Source: Lachnospiraceae bacterium (GTDB taxonomy: Bacteria > Bacillota > Clostridia > Lachnospirales > Lachnospiraceae). From it: DNA of 62,836 bases. The notes under the pieces were generated by a model. The model made no database searches. It worked only from the letters and a program-made list of their open reading frames with translations, and was not told the DNA's origin. Of this stretch, positions 1 to 7,539 are shown piece after piece (the first letter of the stretch is position 1; every line of letters starts with the position of its first letter). The stretch lies in assembly GCA_009911035.1 (NCBI GenBank), contig QXWO01000033.1:1-62836 (forward strand), in the 5' to 3' direction. Both the position numbers and the translations under genes were made by a program.

Positions 1-445
1 AAAAAAAAATGGCAATAAAATCCGTCCCCCCGCTTGTGGCATCAGCGAACAGGCACAGGCTAATGGCAAATGCATTGATAATCCCCCCGAATACGCAGAC
101 CAGAAGAATATCGTCCGTGACCGGATAGCCGGGCAGTATATCTGTCAAAATGCCCGAGAGCACAATCATAAGACAGGAATATCCAGTAAATTTTTTCCCG
201 ATAAACTTAAAGCTGATAAACACTGGGATGGAATTGAGCAATAGATTGACCAGTGTAAAAGGAATCTGTATCCCGAAGAATTCCACCCCTATCTGCTGAA
301 TCAGCAGGGTAAGCCCGTTAAAGCCGCCGGGAATTAAGTTTCCCGCCCGAATAAAGCTTTTAATATTCATGGCCATGATACAGGCAGCCGCCACTACCAG
401 GAAAAATCTTTTAAGTTCTCTTGTCGCTGTGTTTTCATTCTTCAT
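1..445 (-). CDS. YitT-family membrane protein, C-terminally cut by window edge
   Basis: The minus frame from ATG 445 stays open to the window edge, giving 148 residues of a polytopic membrane protein. Its N-terminal half has the look of the YitT/DUF161 family: a first membrane helix near residues 10-25, the motif IPGGFNGLTLLIQ, further helices, and a Gly/Thr-rich stretch ending in SGGTDFIAIFF. Family members are integral membrane proteins of unclear transport function, often with a C-terminal DUF2179 domain, which would lie outside the window. The start lies one base beyond the stop of the S66 peptidase gene, so it is probably on the same transcript. The family call rests on motif recognition only. 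Confidence 0.75.
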   Translation of the reverse strand, partial: MKNENTATRELKRFFLVVAAACIMAMNIKSFIRAGNLIPGGFNGLTLLIQQIGVEFFGIQIPFTLVNLLLNSIPVFISFKFIGKKFTGYSCLMIVLSGILTDILPGYPVTDDILLVCVFGGIINAFAISLCLFADATSGGTDFIAIFF

Positions 446-446
446 C

Positions 447-1577
447 TTACCGATACTCCATCCTTACTTCCAGTTTTCCCTCTTTGGCCGTAACTTTTGC
501 CATGCTTCCCGTAACTAAGGGCATCATGGGAGGGAGATGTCCCAGATCCACATCCATCACCACCGGAACCTTATGCCTGCGCGCTGTGGGAAGCACTGCC
601 TCATACTGGTCAAGTCCCATCATCTCCTGCCCGTGGCACAGAGGCCTGCCAAAGAGGAAGCCTTTTACATACCGGAACCATCCCGCCTGCTCCATCTGCC
701 ACATGGCTCTTCTAATGCCGAATACATTTAAATCGCAGGCTTCCAGAAACCAGATAAAGCCGTCCTCTTTGTATTTGTCTGTGAACTCTTTTACCTTGTC
801 GAATTTTGTACCCGTCAGATTCACCAGACAATCCATACATCCCCCAATCAGACGGCCTACCATGACCCCGCTTCTGCTTTCTTCCATGAGGATGTCTCCG
901 TCCCATAGTTCCTCTCTGCCGGATGCATCTGCCAAAGAATTTTCTTCCGTTCTTATTCCGCCGGCATCAGGTTTCTCTATCTGTGGAATATAAACTTTAA
1001 GGGCAAGATCTTCCGTACAGTTATAAGGCAGAAGGGGATGTTCTTCATCCTTTAATTTTTCCTTCTCCCACTTTTCATAGCTTTCCATCAGACATTTTTT
1101 ACCCGTAATAAGTTCCACCGCATCCCTCACAGACACATGCCACGGCTCCATGCCAAAAACACACCCGCAGGGCCCATAAATAGATGCTGTATCACAAATG
1201 GTTGCCAGCAGGAAAGTCATGTTGGTATTGTCGGAATAGCCCATAAACCACTTGGGAGCGCCCTGCTTTATGGCATCAAAATCTACATGCTCCAGAATTT
1301 CACACATAAGTTCCCCGCCGCCGCAGGAAATAAGCACATCATTCTTATGGCTTAAGTAATAACCGGTCAGTTCCTGTGCGCATTTTTCCGTAGTATTGCT
1401 GATGCCTGTACCTGACGCTTCAAAGCAGTTAGGCCCCAAATCCACGCTGTATCCCATTTCCTTCCACTTATTTATGGCATTTTCAAATGCCGTTCTGTAA
1501 GGTTCTCCTGCGCACCCGAAGGAGGGCGCTACGAATCCCACAGTGCCTTTTTCCTTTAAAAATTCAGGATATCTCAT
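447..1577 (-). CDS. S66 family peptidase (LD-carboxypeptidase/MccF-like)
   Basis: A 376-residue protein with the S66 serine peptidase layout. The N-terminal strand GTVGFVAPSFG, the segment DVLISCGGGE and the nucleophile motif GYSDNTN (Ser near residue 114) are all visible. C-terminal segments supply the Glu (WFLEACD) and the His (DLGHLPPM) expected of the Ser-Glu-His triad. S66 members are either murein LD-carboxypeptidases or MccF-type enzymes that cleave peptidyl-nucleotide antibiotics; this large form with an internal Glu-rich insertion resembles the MccF-like branch. A good ribosome site (AGAAAGGA) precedes ATG 1577. It begins 14 bp after the LanM-domain gene, so it may be a self-protection or processing function of that operon. 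That link is inference. Confidence 0.85.
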   Translation of the reverse strand: MRYPEFLKEKGTVGFVAPSFGCAGEPYRTAFENAINKWKEMGYSVDLGPNCFEASGTGISNTTEKCAQELTGYYLSHKNDVLISCGGGELMCEILEHVDFDAIKQGAPKWFMGYSDNTNMTFLLATICDTASIYGPCGCVFGMEPWHVSVRDAVELITGKKCLMESYEKWEKEKLKDEEHPLLPYNCTEDLALKVYIPQIEKPDAGGIRTEENSLADASGREELWDGDILMEESRSGVMVGRLIGGCMDCLVNLTGTKFDKVKEFTDKYKEDGFIWFLEACDLNVFGIRRAMWQMEQAGWFRYVKGFLFGRPLCHGQEMMGLDQYEAVLPTARRHKVPVVMDVDLGHLPPMMPLVTGSMAKVTAKEGKLEVRMEYR

Positions 1578-1591
1578 TTTATTTTTCCTTT

Positions 1592-3220
1592 CTAAAGCAA
1601 TCCCTTTACTGACTGCGCTGCCTCTTCTGACGCCAGCCAGTCAATCTGTTCCGAAAACTCTGCCAGCAGTTGTCCAAGCGACCCCACTGCAAGGGGCGCC
1701 TTAAAGATCGGGAAACCATCTAAATACCCCATACGGAAAATATTCCCCCCATCGTCAACTGTATCAGCAAACTGAAACAGCGGGATATTTCCCCAAAACA
1801 TGCCGCTGTACATTGCCTGAACCAGCAAATCCGTCTGAAGACAGTCTGTAAACGCCTCTTTTGTCTGACAGCATTTTATACATAAATCATCTACAACATC
1901 TTCAAATGCATAGCCCAGAATAATTTCTATCTGTCTGCTGTCTGTGCAGGAACTTACGATGTCATGCATATAGGTATAAAATCCTAATGTGTGGACAGGA
2001 ACAACTCTGTAAAAAAACGGCTGTTTCCTCAAATCGGTATAGTAACATTTCAGTTCTTCTTTATGCATCTGGCAACGCTTAGCAGCATGGGAAAATCCAT
2101 CCAGGATAAAAGATTCAAAAGCCTTTAAGGGCAGGATATGCTTTTCCACCGAAAATGTGGCATTTTCCCTTTTTTCCTCACTAAAAGCTGCTGCAATCCG
2201 CGCAAGATTATCGTTTGCTATGGATTTCTTTTTTATCAGACTGGATAAAAGAGAACATTCCAAATCTATTATAACAGGCCCTTCTGACGTAGCCATAATA
2301 TTTTCCGTATGGAGGTCGTCAATGCCAAACAATTTTGAAAAACACAGCAACGCTCCAAATTTCAGGAAATAGCCTTCCGCCTGCGCCCTGTCCATTTCTT
2401 CTGCATGTAAGGCAAACTGCATAAGCCCTGTATAATCGTGAAGCAGATAAATGCTTAAAACAGGCAGCCTGAACTGTTCAGCCAAAAAAATGTTAAAGAA
2501 GGACAATGTTTTCATAATTTGACAGTCCAGCCTCATATCCCGGGGCTTATATACAAAATTTTCTTTCGCATTTTCAATAATATAGGGAATTTTACCCTTG
2601 CCGTGCATATCGCCTTTCGTTGGCACCATATTCTCTTCCGTAATGCGGCATCCTGCGGACAAGCAGACATTGGTAAGCATTTGTCTGATATTCCGGAATC
2701 CTTCCATATAAATACCAGCCCGCCTTAAAAAGAAATCCATGAACTTTCCTGCATTAATCTGCTCCCCGCCGTCTGCTGTCACATAATTGCCCAACTGGAA
2801 CAAATATTCCAATACCTTATGCGTGTTCTCTCCAAAGCATTCGTAAATTTCGGCCGCACAGTCCAGCAGGTATATAGCCTGCTGCTGGTTCTTGTATACA
2901 AAATAGAAAAAGGTATATGGCCCTTCTCCTATGTAATCGAATTCCGGTTTTATACAGACCTGCATCAGTTCCCTGTGCAGACGGGCTAAGGTTTTGTACT
3001 GTGTATAGTCGTGTATGCTGTCCAGCAGTACCAGTATGCCGCTTCTGGACATTCCGGTCTGTTTCTTCATATAAAAACCTTTTAATAAAGTAAATTCATT
3101 TTCTACACTTTTGCACGTAATATAGGAATGAAGAGGCCACTTTATTCTGGAATTCAGTCTGCTGATGGCTGAAATATATGCCGCCAGGTCTTCGTCACAT
3201 GCATCTGTTGCCCTATACAT
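1592..3220 (-). CDS. Stand-alone LanM-type dehydratase/kinase domain protein (DUF4135), no cyclase domain
   Basis: This 542-residue protein matches the N-terminal dehydratase half of class II lanthipeptide synthetases. The catalytic pattern known from CylM is all visible: Asp204 and His206 (GDMHGKG), Lys225 in VYKPR, Asp302-x-His304-x2-Asn307 (DDLHTEN), Asp319 (IIDLE), and Arg405/Thr411 with the CylM spacing of six (RVVPVHT). The later FWGNIPLF resembles the LanM DIPxF segment. The protein stops where the LanC-like zinc cyclase would begin. LanM dehydratases phosphorylate Ser/Thr and then eliminate phosphate, so a full set of residues suggests an active kinase/lyase. No typical small precursor peptide with a GG leader was seen. 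It is the fifth gene of an operon with two DUF2589-type proteins, which may be partners or substrates. Confidence 0.85.
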   Translation of the reverse strand: MYRATDACDEDLAAYISAISRLNSRIKWPLHSYITCKSVENEFTLLKGFYMKKQTGMSRSGILVLLDSIHDYTQYKTLARLHRELMQVCIKPEFDYIGEGPYTFFYFVYKNQQQAIYLLDCAAEIYECFGENTHKVLEYLFQLGNYVTADGGEQINAGKFMDFFLRRAGIYMEGFRNIRQMLTNVCLSAGCRITEENMVPTKGDMHGKGKIPYIIENAKENFVYKPRDMRLDCQIMKTLSFFNIFLAEQFRLPVLSIYLLHDYTGLMQFALHAEEMDRAQAEGYFLKFGALLCFSKLFGIDDLHTENIMATSEGPVIIDLECSLLSSLIKKKSIANDNLARIAAAFSEEKRENATFSVEKHILPLKAFESFILDGFSHAAKRCQMHKEELKCYYTDLRKQPFFYRVVPVHTLGFYTYMHDIVSSCTDSRQIEIILGYAFEDVVDDLCIKCCQTKEAFTDCLQTDLLVQAMYSGMFWGNIPLFQFADTVDDGGNIFRMGYLDGFPIFKAPLAVGSLGQLLAEFSEQIDWLASEEAAQSVKGLL

Positions 3221-3254
3221 ATATTTTCTCCCTTATCACTTTTTCATTTGCTGA

Positions 3255-3614
3255 TTATAGTGTTTCTTTTGCATCTGCTGTCTGCCAGTTCTTATATTTT
3301 AAAAATACCTCTCCGCTTGAAAGGGCAGTGTACAAATATTTATAACACTGCATTAATAACTGCATAAATTCATCCAGATAGAATTGTCCGTCACTGCCGA
3401 TACCCACATTGGTATCATTACTTGCCTGGCCAAACGCCATGCCGTCTGGCAGAATTCCCGGCTTTATCAGCATTTTAAAATATAAATCCCACGTTTTTTT
3501 ATCTTCATCTGAAAATGCAGAGGTCTTATTCCTTCCGGTATTAATTGCCTGCTGCGTATATTTTTCTAAAAAATGGGTCAGGTCAACCACCTGGTCAAAT
3601 TCTCTTTTGTTCAT
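3255..3614 (-). CDS. Hypothetical protein of the LanM-domain/DUF2589 operon
   Basis: I do not recognise a family. From ATG 3614 the product has 119 residues (MNKREFDQVVDLTHFLEKY...), mostly predicted helical, with a Gly/Asn-rich middle (DTNVGIGSDGQF) followed by a helix containing the only Cys of this form (LLMQCYKYLYTAL). ATG 3614 is chosen because GAGGAAAAAT sits directly before it; an upstream ATG at 3668 would add 18 residues but has only a weak site. The gene is sandwiched between a 182-residue unknown protein and the LanM-type enzyme with short gaps, so it is almost certainly co-transcribed. It is not shaped like a lanthipeptide precursor, although a modified substrate cannot be excluded. 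Confidence 0.7.
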   Translation of the reverse strand: MNKREFDQVVDLTHFLEKYTQQAINTGRNKTSAFSDEDKKTWDLYFKMLIKPGILPDGMAFGQASNDTNVGIGSDGQFYLDEFMQLLMQCYKYLYTALSSGEVFLKYKNWQTADAKETL

Positions 3615-3671
3615 ATTTTTCCTCATTTCTGCGTAGCTTTTTGCACATAGCGGAGTTTGCATCTGCATATG

Positions 3672-4220
3672 CTATTCTTCCAGCACTTCGCTGACCGCCC
3701 GTTCCAGCAGACATTTCATGTTCAGATATCCTGCCGTTCCAATGGCGCTTGTCAATGCAGGCATTAATTCAGCGTCCTGCTTCATATGCAGTATGATGTC
3801 ATCTATATCCGCTGTCTGTTGTTTTTCCAGCAATCCTTTGGCTGCCGCCACCGCTGCAATTTTTCTTAGTAAAATACTGCTTTCATCCAGAAGCTGCCGC
3901 GTCTTTGCAAAGTAATCATCTGTACAGGCTTTTGCCTCCGACAGGCAGTCAAGAAGATACTGTCTTTTTATCTTTTTCTCATATCTGCCGTTTCTTACTT
4001 CTTCATGCAAATCCGGCACATAATTCTGAATTTTTCCTTTTATGACAGCTATGTCAGGTGCAAAAGGCATGTGGAACTTTTCGCTTAAGCCCACAAGCCC
4101 GGCCATATATTCCCCTGCCTTTTCTTCCAGCATATAATGTTCTTTTGCAATATATTCCGCCACCGGAATCATTCCGGCAAAATAATTTTCAAATTCTTCT
4201 ATGACAAGTATGGAAAGCAT
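3672..4220 (-). CDS. Hypothetical helical protein of the LanM-domain/DUF2589 operon
   Basis: This 182-residue protein is unrecognised. It reads as almost entirely alpha-helical with charged heptad-like stretches, including KGKIQNYVPDLHEEVRNGRY and a long C-terminal Ala-rich helix region (LRKIAAVAAAKGLLEKQ). There is no signal peptide or membrane helix. The start ATG 4220 follows GGGGTGATACC, and that GGGGTGA contains the stop of the upstream DUF2589-like gene, so translation is probably coupled. The gene lies third in the five-gene operon. A structural or adaptor role is possible, but nothing in the sequence assigns one. Confidence 0.7.
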   Translation of the reverse strand: MLSILVIEEFENYFAGMIPVAEYIAKEHYMLEEKAGEYMAGLVGLSEKFHMPFAPDIAVIKGKIQNYVPDLHEEVRNGRYEKKIKRQYLLDCLSEAKACTDDYFAKTRQLLDESSILLRKIAAVAAAKGLLEKQQTADIDDIILHMKQDAELMPALTSAIGTAGYLNMKCLLERAVSEVLEE

Positions 4221-4224
4221 GGTA

Positions 4225-5076
4225 TCACCCCAATGTCAAAAAACGTTTTGTTTCTCCGCTGCTTTCATCCCGGTCCACAACAAAACTGACATCCTGTTCT
4301 TTGATTTTGATCTTAACCCGCATAAGCTGTTCCGGTGAACTGCTTTCCATTTTACCAGTCTCCGGTAACACCAGGATGCCTTCTTTCTGTTCAAATATTT
4401 CCCTGAATTCAAAAAACATGGCGCTTCCTATGGTTTCACACATCTTTTTCAGGGAATCTTTATTGATGAAGGGCGTCTGCTCATCCGGATATGTGCCAAA
4501 CTCCTGTTTGCATACACTCTTTAATGTGGCTATAAAAGCATCTGTAAAGTCTAACAGTTTCATCTCACCGATATTGTTTTCTTCTACATAGGTTTTCATG
4601 TAAGTATTCATCAGGGTGCAGACCGATGCTGTAGACGCTTTGTAGCAGGCTTTTAATTCCGGCACCTGGCTTAAACGGATAATTCCGGCCTTTTCCTTTT
4701 TGTCAGTGCCAAAATCAAACGCCACGCCCACCTGCTCTGCTTCGATTGTGCCATTTTTTTTAAAAACAATGTTTTCCTGCTTTTCATAATAGCTGTTTTT
4801 AATATTCCGGTATAAAAGTACAGGCAGTTTCTGCTCAATCTTTACTAATATGTTCCTTAGGTCTTCCTTTGTAATCTCCGCCCTTCTGACCCCCATAATT
4901 TTCATGGGAACATCTATTTCCGCCTCGTCAACGGTATAATGCGGAACCGGCATCCCTCTCAAAACCGGATTGACATAATATTCTTCCGATAAAGCGGCGC
5001 TGTATGCGTCAGCTATTTTGCGTGCCTGTAAAAAATCCGTAATCAATGTTCCTGCAAACTCGCCAAATGTTATCAT
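4225..5076 (-). CDS. DUF2589-like protein, larger second copy
   Basis: A 283-residue cytoplasmic protein that shares the DUF2589 signature with the gene before it. The segment VPHYTVDEAEIDVPMKIMG matches the pattern P-x-P-x3-VDxAxIDxxxKI of the DUF2589 neighbour (VPIPYIRVDDATIDFNVKIN). Outside that region it is different, with a helical N-terminus (FLQARKIADAYSAAL) and a C-terminal beta-rich end. Its ATG overlaps the stop of the preceding gene (ATGA), indicating translational coupling and probably a stoichiometric complex of the two. DUF2589 has no established function that I know of. Assignment as a diverged paralogue is inference from the shared motif. Confidence 0.7.
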   Translation of the reverse strand: MITFGEFAGTLITDFLQARKIADAYSAALSEEYYVNPVLRGMPVPHYTVDEAEIDVPMKIMGVRRAEITKEDLRNILVKIEQKLPVLLYRNIKNSYYEKQENIVFKKNGTIEAEQVGVAFDFGTDKKEKAGIIRLSQVPELKACYKASTASVCTLMNTYMKTYVEENNIGEMKLLDFTDAFIATLKSVCKQEFGTYPDEQTPFINKDSLKKMCETIGSAMFFEFREIFEQKEGILVLPETGKMESSSPEQLMRVKIKIKEQDVSFVVDRDESSGETKRFLTLG

Positions 5077-5723
5077 AATTTACTGTTACCCTCCTTAGCC
5101 GGGACGATCCGTGTCTCTGTGGAAGATGCGTCAGAAAGCAGATCCAGCAGACGCTCTACACCGGCAGGCATATCATCCTGCTTTGCATGCACATGGACAT
5201 TTAAGGAATAATCTCTTTTTACATTATCTGATGTACTGCTTTTTTTCTGGTTGGAAATGGAAGCGCTTAATTTAATTCCTGTTTTAAAACGGAATCCGTT
5301 GTATCCGGCATGTGCCTCCATATTTCCCCCATATGTCAAATTAGATGATGTCTTCGTCTCCTGTACAGAGTTAATTTTTACATTAAAATCAATAGTGGCA
5401 TCATCGACCCTGATATAAGGAATCGGCACCATTGTCAAAAGCGGCACTTTCAAATGGGTAATCTGTTTTGAGTTTTCCTCCTGTCCCCCTTCTTTTTTCT
5501 GTTCCTCCGTCATTTTTTCTTTGTCAGGCTGAATTGTCTTTTCATACTGAAAATCTACATATACAGGTTTTCTTTCTTCCGTTTTTCCCTCAAACCCTAC
5601 CTCGTTTATGAAATTTACTGTAGTATGCGCCGCCTGACTCTGGGCTTCAACAATTGCGCTGAGAGCCCCTCCGATAATACTGCCTAAGCTGATAGAAGAA
5701 ATTTCATTTCCATAATCCGCCAT
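5073..5723 (-). CDS. DUF2589 domain-containing protein
   Basis: A 216-residue protein with the DUF2589 order: an N-terminal segment with LGSIIGGALSAIVEAQSQAA, then FINEVGF, a charged linker, and the diagnostic PLLTMVPIPYIRVDDATID. The C-terminal half is a likely beta-sandwich region ending in a predicted helix. No signal peptide or membrane helix is seen. The strong site AAAGGAG precedes ATG 5723, and this is the first gene of the five-gene operon leading to the LanM-type enzyme. Ser and Thr are frequent in residues 125-175, which would suit a Ser/Thr-modifying enzyme downstream, but that is only suggestive. The family has no known function. Confidence 0.85.
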   Translation of the reverse strand: MADYGNEISSISLGSIIGGALSAIVEAQSQAAHTTVNFINEVGFEGKTEERKPVYVDFQYEKTIQPDKEKMTEEQKKEGGQEENSKQITHLKVPLLTMVPIPYIRVDDATIDFNVKINSVQETKTSSNLTYGGNMEAHAGYNGFRFKTGIKLSASISNQKKSSTSDNVKRDYSLNVHVHAKQDDMPAGVERLLDLLSDASSTETRIVPAKEGNSKL

Positions 5724-5779
5724 ACTTTTTCTCCTTTCGTAAATAAAGAATATATATCGTTATACCTGTTGTACTGCCG

Positions 5780-6565
5780 CTAATTATATTTTAAGTGAAA
5801 AATTCTCTCTGTATTTTTCCTGGTATTTTCTATCAGTTCCTCTTCCGGCACCTTCATATATTTTGCCAGTTCCCTCACTACATACTTAACATTCTGCGGT
5901 ACGTTTGTCCTGTTCAGATTCGGCACATTCTTAGGTGTCAGATAGGGTGCGTCTGTTTCCACCAGAATCCGGTCCAAAGGAATCATGGACACAGCCTCCC
6001 GCAATTCCCCTCCCCGGCGGTCATCGCAAATCCATCCCGTTATGCCAATAGAAAATCCCATGGATAAATACCTGTCTAATGTTTTCTTATCGCCCGTGAA
6101 ACAATGGACTACGGAATTCTTACATATTTCGGGATGCTTTTTAAATCTTATGGTAAAGTCATCCGCGGCGCTCCGTTCGTGAAGAAACAACGGCATATGC
6201 AGCTTTTCCGCAAGCACAATATGCTTCTCTAAACATCTAATCTGATTTTCTCTGGCAGAAAACATCCTGTCATAATCCAGGCCGCACTCTCCCACAGCAA
6301 CTATTTTTTCGTTTTCTGAAAATATCTTCTCCATCTGTTCAAAGTCTTCCTGCTTTGCCCTGTCAGCATTGTGGGGATGTATCCCGGCTGTGCCAAAGAC
6401 ATTGTGGTTTTTTACAAAATCATTGATTCTGCTGTTTTCTTTCATATCTGATCCCGTCAGAATACAGCATACTCCCTCGTTTTCCGCTCCCCTGATAATC
6501 TTTTCCGGTTCCGGGAACTGCCTGCAAAAGAGGTTTAGTCCTATATCATAATATTTTATTTCCAT
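5780..6565 (-). CDS. tatD: TatD-family metal-dependent DNase
   Basis: A 261-residue TIM-barrel hydrolase very close in pattern to true TatD rather than YcfH. It begins with DIGLNL in place of DTHCHL, as TatD does, and continues with TAGIHPHNAD, VAVGECGLDYDR, LFLHER, VVHCFTGDK, ITGWICDDRRG and ETDAPYLTP. These supply the His, Glu and Asp ligands of the two-metal centre. TatD enzymes are 3'-5' exonucleases that act on DNA/RNA ends. ATG 6565 has AAAGGA upstream. It sits just before the DUF2589 operon with a 56-bp gap that shows no obvious terminator, so partial co-transcription is possible. Confidence 0.92.
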   Translation of the reverse strand: MEIKYYDIGLNLFCRQFPEPEKIIRGAENEGVCCILTGSDMKENSRINDFVKNHNVFGTAGIHPHNADRAKQEDFEQMEKIFSENEKIVAVGECGLDYDRMFSARENQIRCLEKHIVLAEKLHMPLFLHERSAADDFTIRFKKHPEICKNSVVHCFTGDKKTLDRYLSMGFSIGITGWICDDRRGGELREAVSMIPLDRILVETDAPYLTPKNVPNLNRTNVPQNVKYVVRELAKYMKVPEEELIENTRKNTERIFHLKYN

Positions 6566-6621
6566 TCTGTTTTCCTTTCATTTTATGTTCATGTATTACT
6601 GCCGAAACCAACGTTATTGCG

Positions 6622-7024
6622 CTATGTACATCTCTACTAAAAATCTCCAGCAATGGCAACCTCACAAAAACATTGTCCTCAAAAAGGGTGAAACCGTCTC
6701 CGCACTCATGAAGCATATAGTCGTTTGACGCAAGTGTATAGGTCTTTTCCAGATCGGTCCTTTTGTATTCTCCTGTTTCCCTGTCTGAAATCTGCACATT
6801 ATGTACACGCCGCTGTCCCGATACGGAGGTGTACATTCCGTTCTCGGCCAGTTCCATACGTTTTCCATATTGGCAAGTCTTGCGCCTGTAGAACTTAAAA
6901 TAATATCTCGTTCTTCTTTATTTTTTACAAATCTGCACTCTACCACAGAGTGGGAATGTCCATCAAGCACAACGTCAAAGCCTGTGGTATTGGCAATCAC
7001 ATAATCGGCTCCCTCCGCCCCCAA
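6622..7024 (-). pseudogene. Decayed partial duplicate of the 5'-nucleotidase gene
   Basis: This stretch is a broken copy of the nucleotidase gene that ends at 7540. Shared protein segments appear in two different frames: DVVLDGHSHSVVE and SSTGARLAN in one, ENGMYTSVSGQRRVHNVQ and HECGDGFTLFEDNVFV in another. Compared with the intact gene it has lost the metallophosphatase core after EGADYVIA, the stretch between GARLAN and ELAENG, and the C-terminal end after DNVFV. Even downstream flanking DNA is duplicated (tgtacatctctactaa and ctccagcaatgg resemble 7492-7534). It cannot encode a working enzyme. The last ORF fragment overlaps the start of tatD. Confidence 0.85.
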
Positions 7025-7094
7025 AAATCAATAAAAAATCCAGATTATTTTATCACACTTCTGGAAAATTCTCTACATAAACATACAAATATAT

Positions 7095-7316
7095 CAGGGT
7101 TGTTTCATGAAGCATACAAAAATTATCATTTATTTTGAACCTGCTGTCAATCCGGCCTGAGCAGCTTTCTGTATAGATATCATATACCTATACTATATAG
7201 ACATTATACCTCTACAGGGCAAAAAGTCGAGGGATATGGAAAATATGTATAGCTTCCATATCCCTCGTAAAAATGCCGTATATATTATTTTCAAAATTTT
7301 TCATGAAACAACCCTG
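7095..7316. mobile_element. Small MITE-like inverted-repeat element
   Basis: A 17-bp perfect inverted repeat (CAGGGTTGTTTCATGAA at 7095-7111 and its complement at 7300-7316) bounds a 222-bp AT-rich segment with no ORF. Inside lies a second perfect hairpin with 14-bp arms (7228-7241 and 7254-7267, CGAGGGATATGGAA) around a 12-base loop. The arrangement is like a non-autonomous transposable element or an insertion-sequence relic. No clear target duplication is seen at the two outer edges. It sits between the decayed nucleotidase copy and the intact gene. The remaining bases 7317-7539 hold nothing I can assign. Confidence 0.5.
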
Positions 7317-7539
7317 CCTCACCGGAAAACATTTTTTTATTCTTTTTGACAAAAAATTGCATCCTCTTTGCCATCAACTCTGTGATTATTATTGACAGCA
7401 GCACAAGAAGCTATATGATTCCGGTAACAAGCAACAGACAGCACGCCTTGCGAGACAGATTATTGTAAAAATATATTGGCATATTTAAATGTACATTTCT
7501 ACTGAAAATTTAAAAATCTCCTGCAATGGCCCCCCATCA

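Noticed and set aside
1-9. A9 run at the window edge as a phase-variable tract in the YitT-like gene
   Set aside because: The run is cut by the edge, so its length and frame effect cannot be judged.
421-993. Long plus-strand reading frames opposite minus-strand genes (for example 421-993, 18076-18633, 62114-62785)
   Set aside because: They lie antisense to genes with clear motifs and ribosome sites and have Cys/Ser/Pro-rich compositions typical of shadows.
1592-3220. Complete lantibiotic synthetase locus
   Set aside because: No LanC domain, LanT transporter or leader-peptide gene is visible; only the dehydratase half is present.
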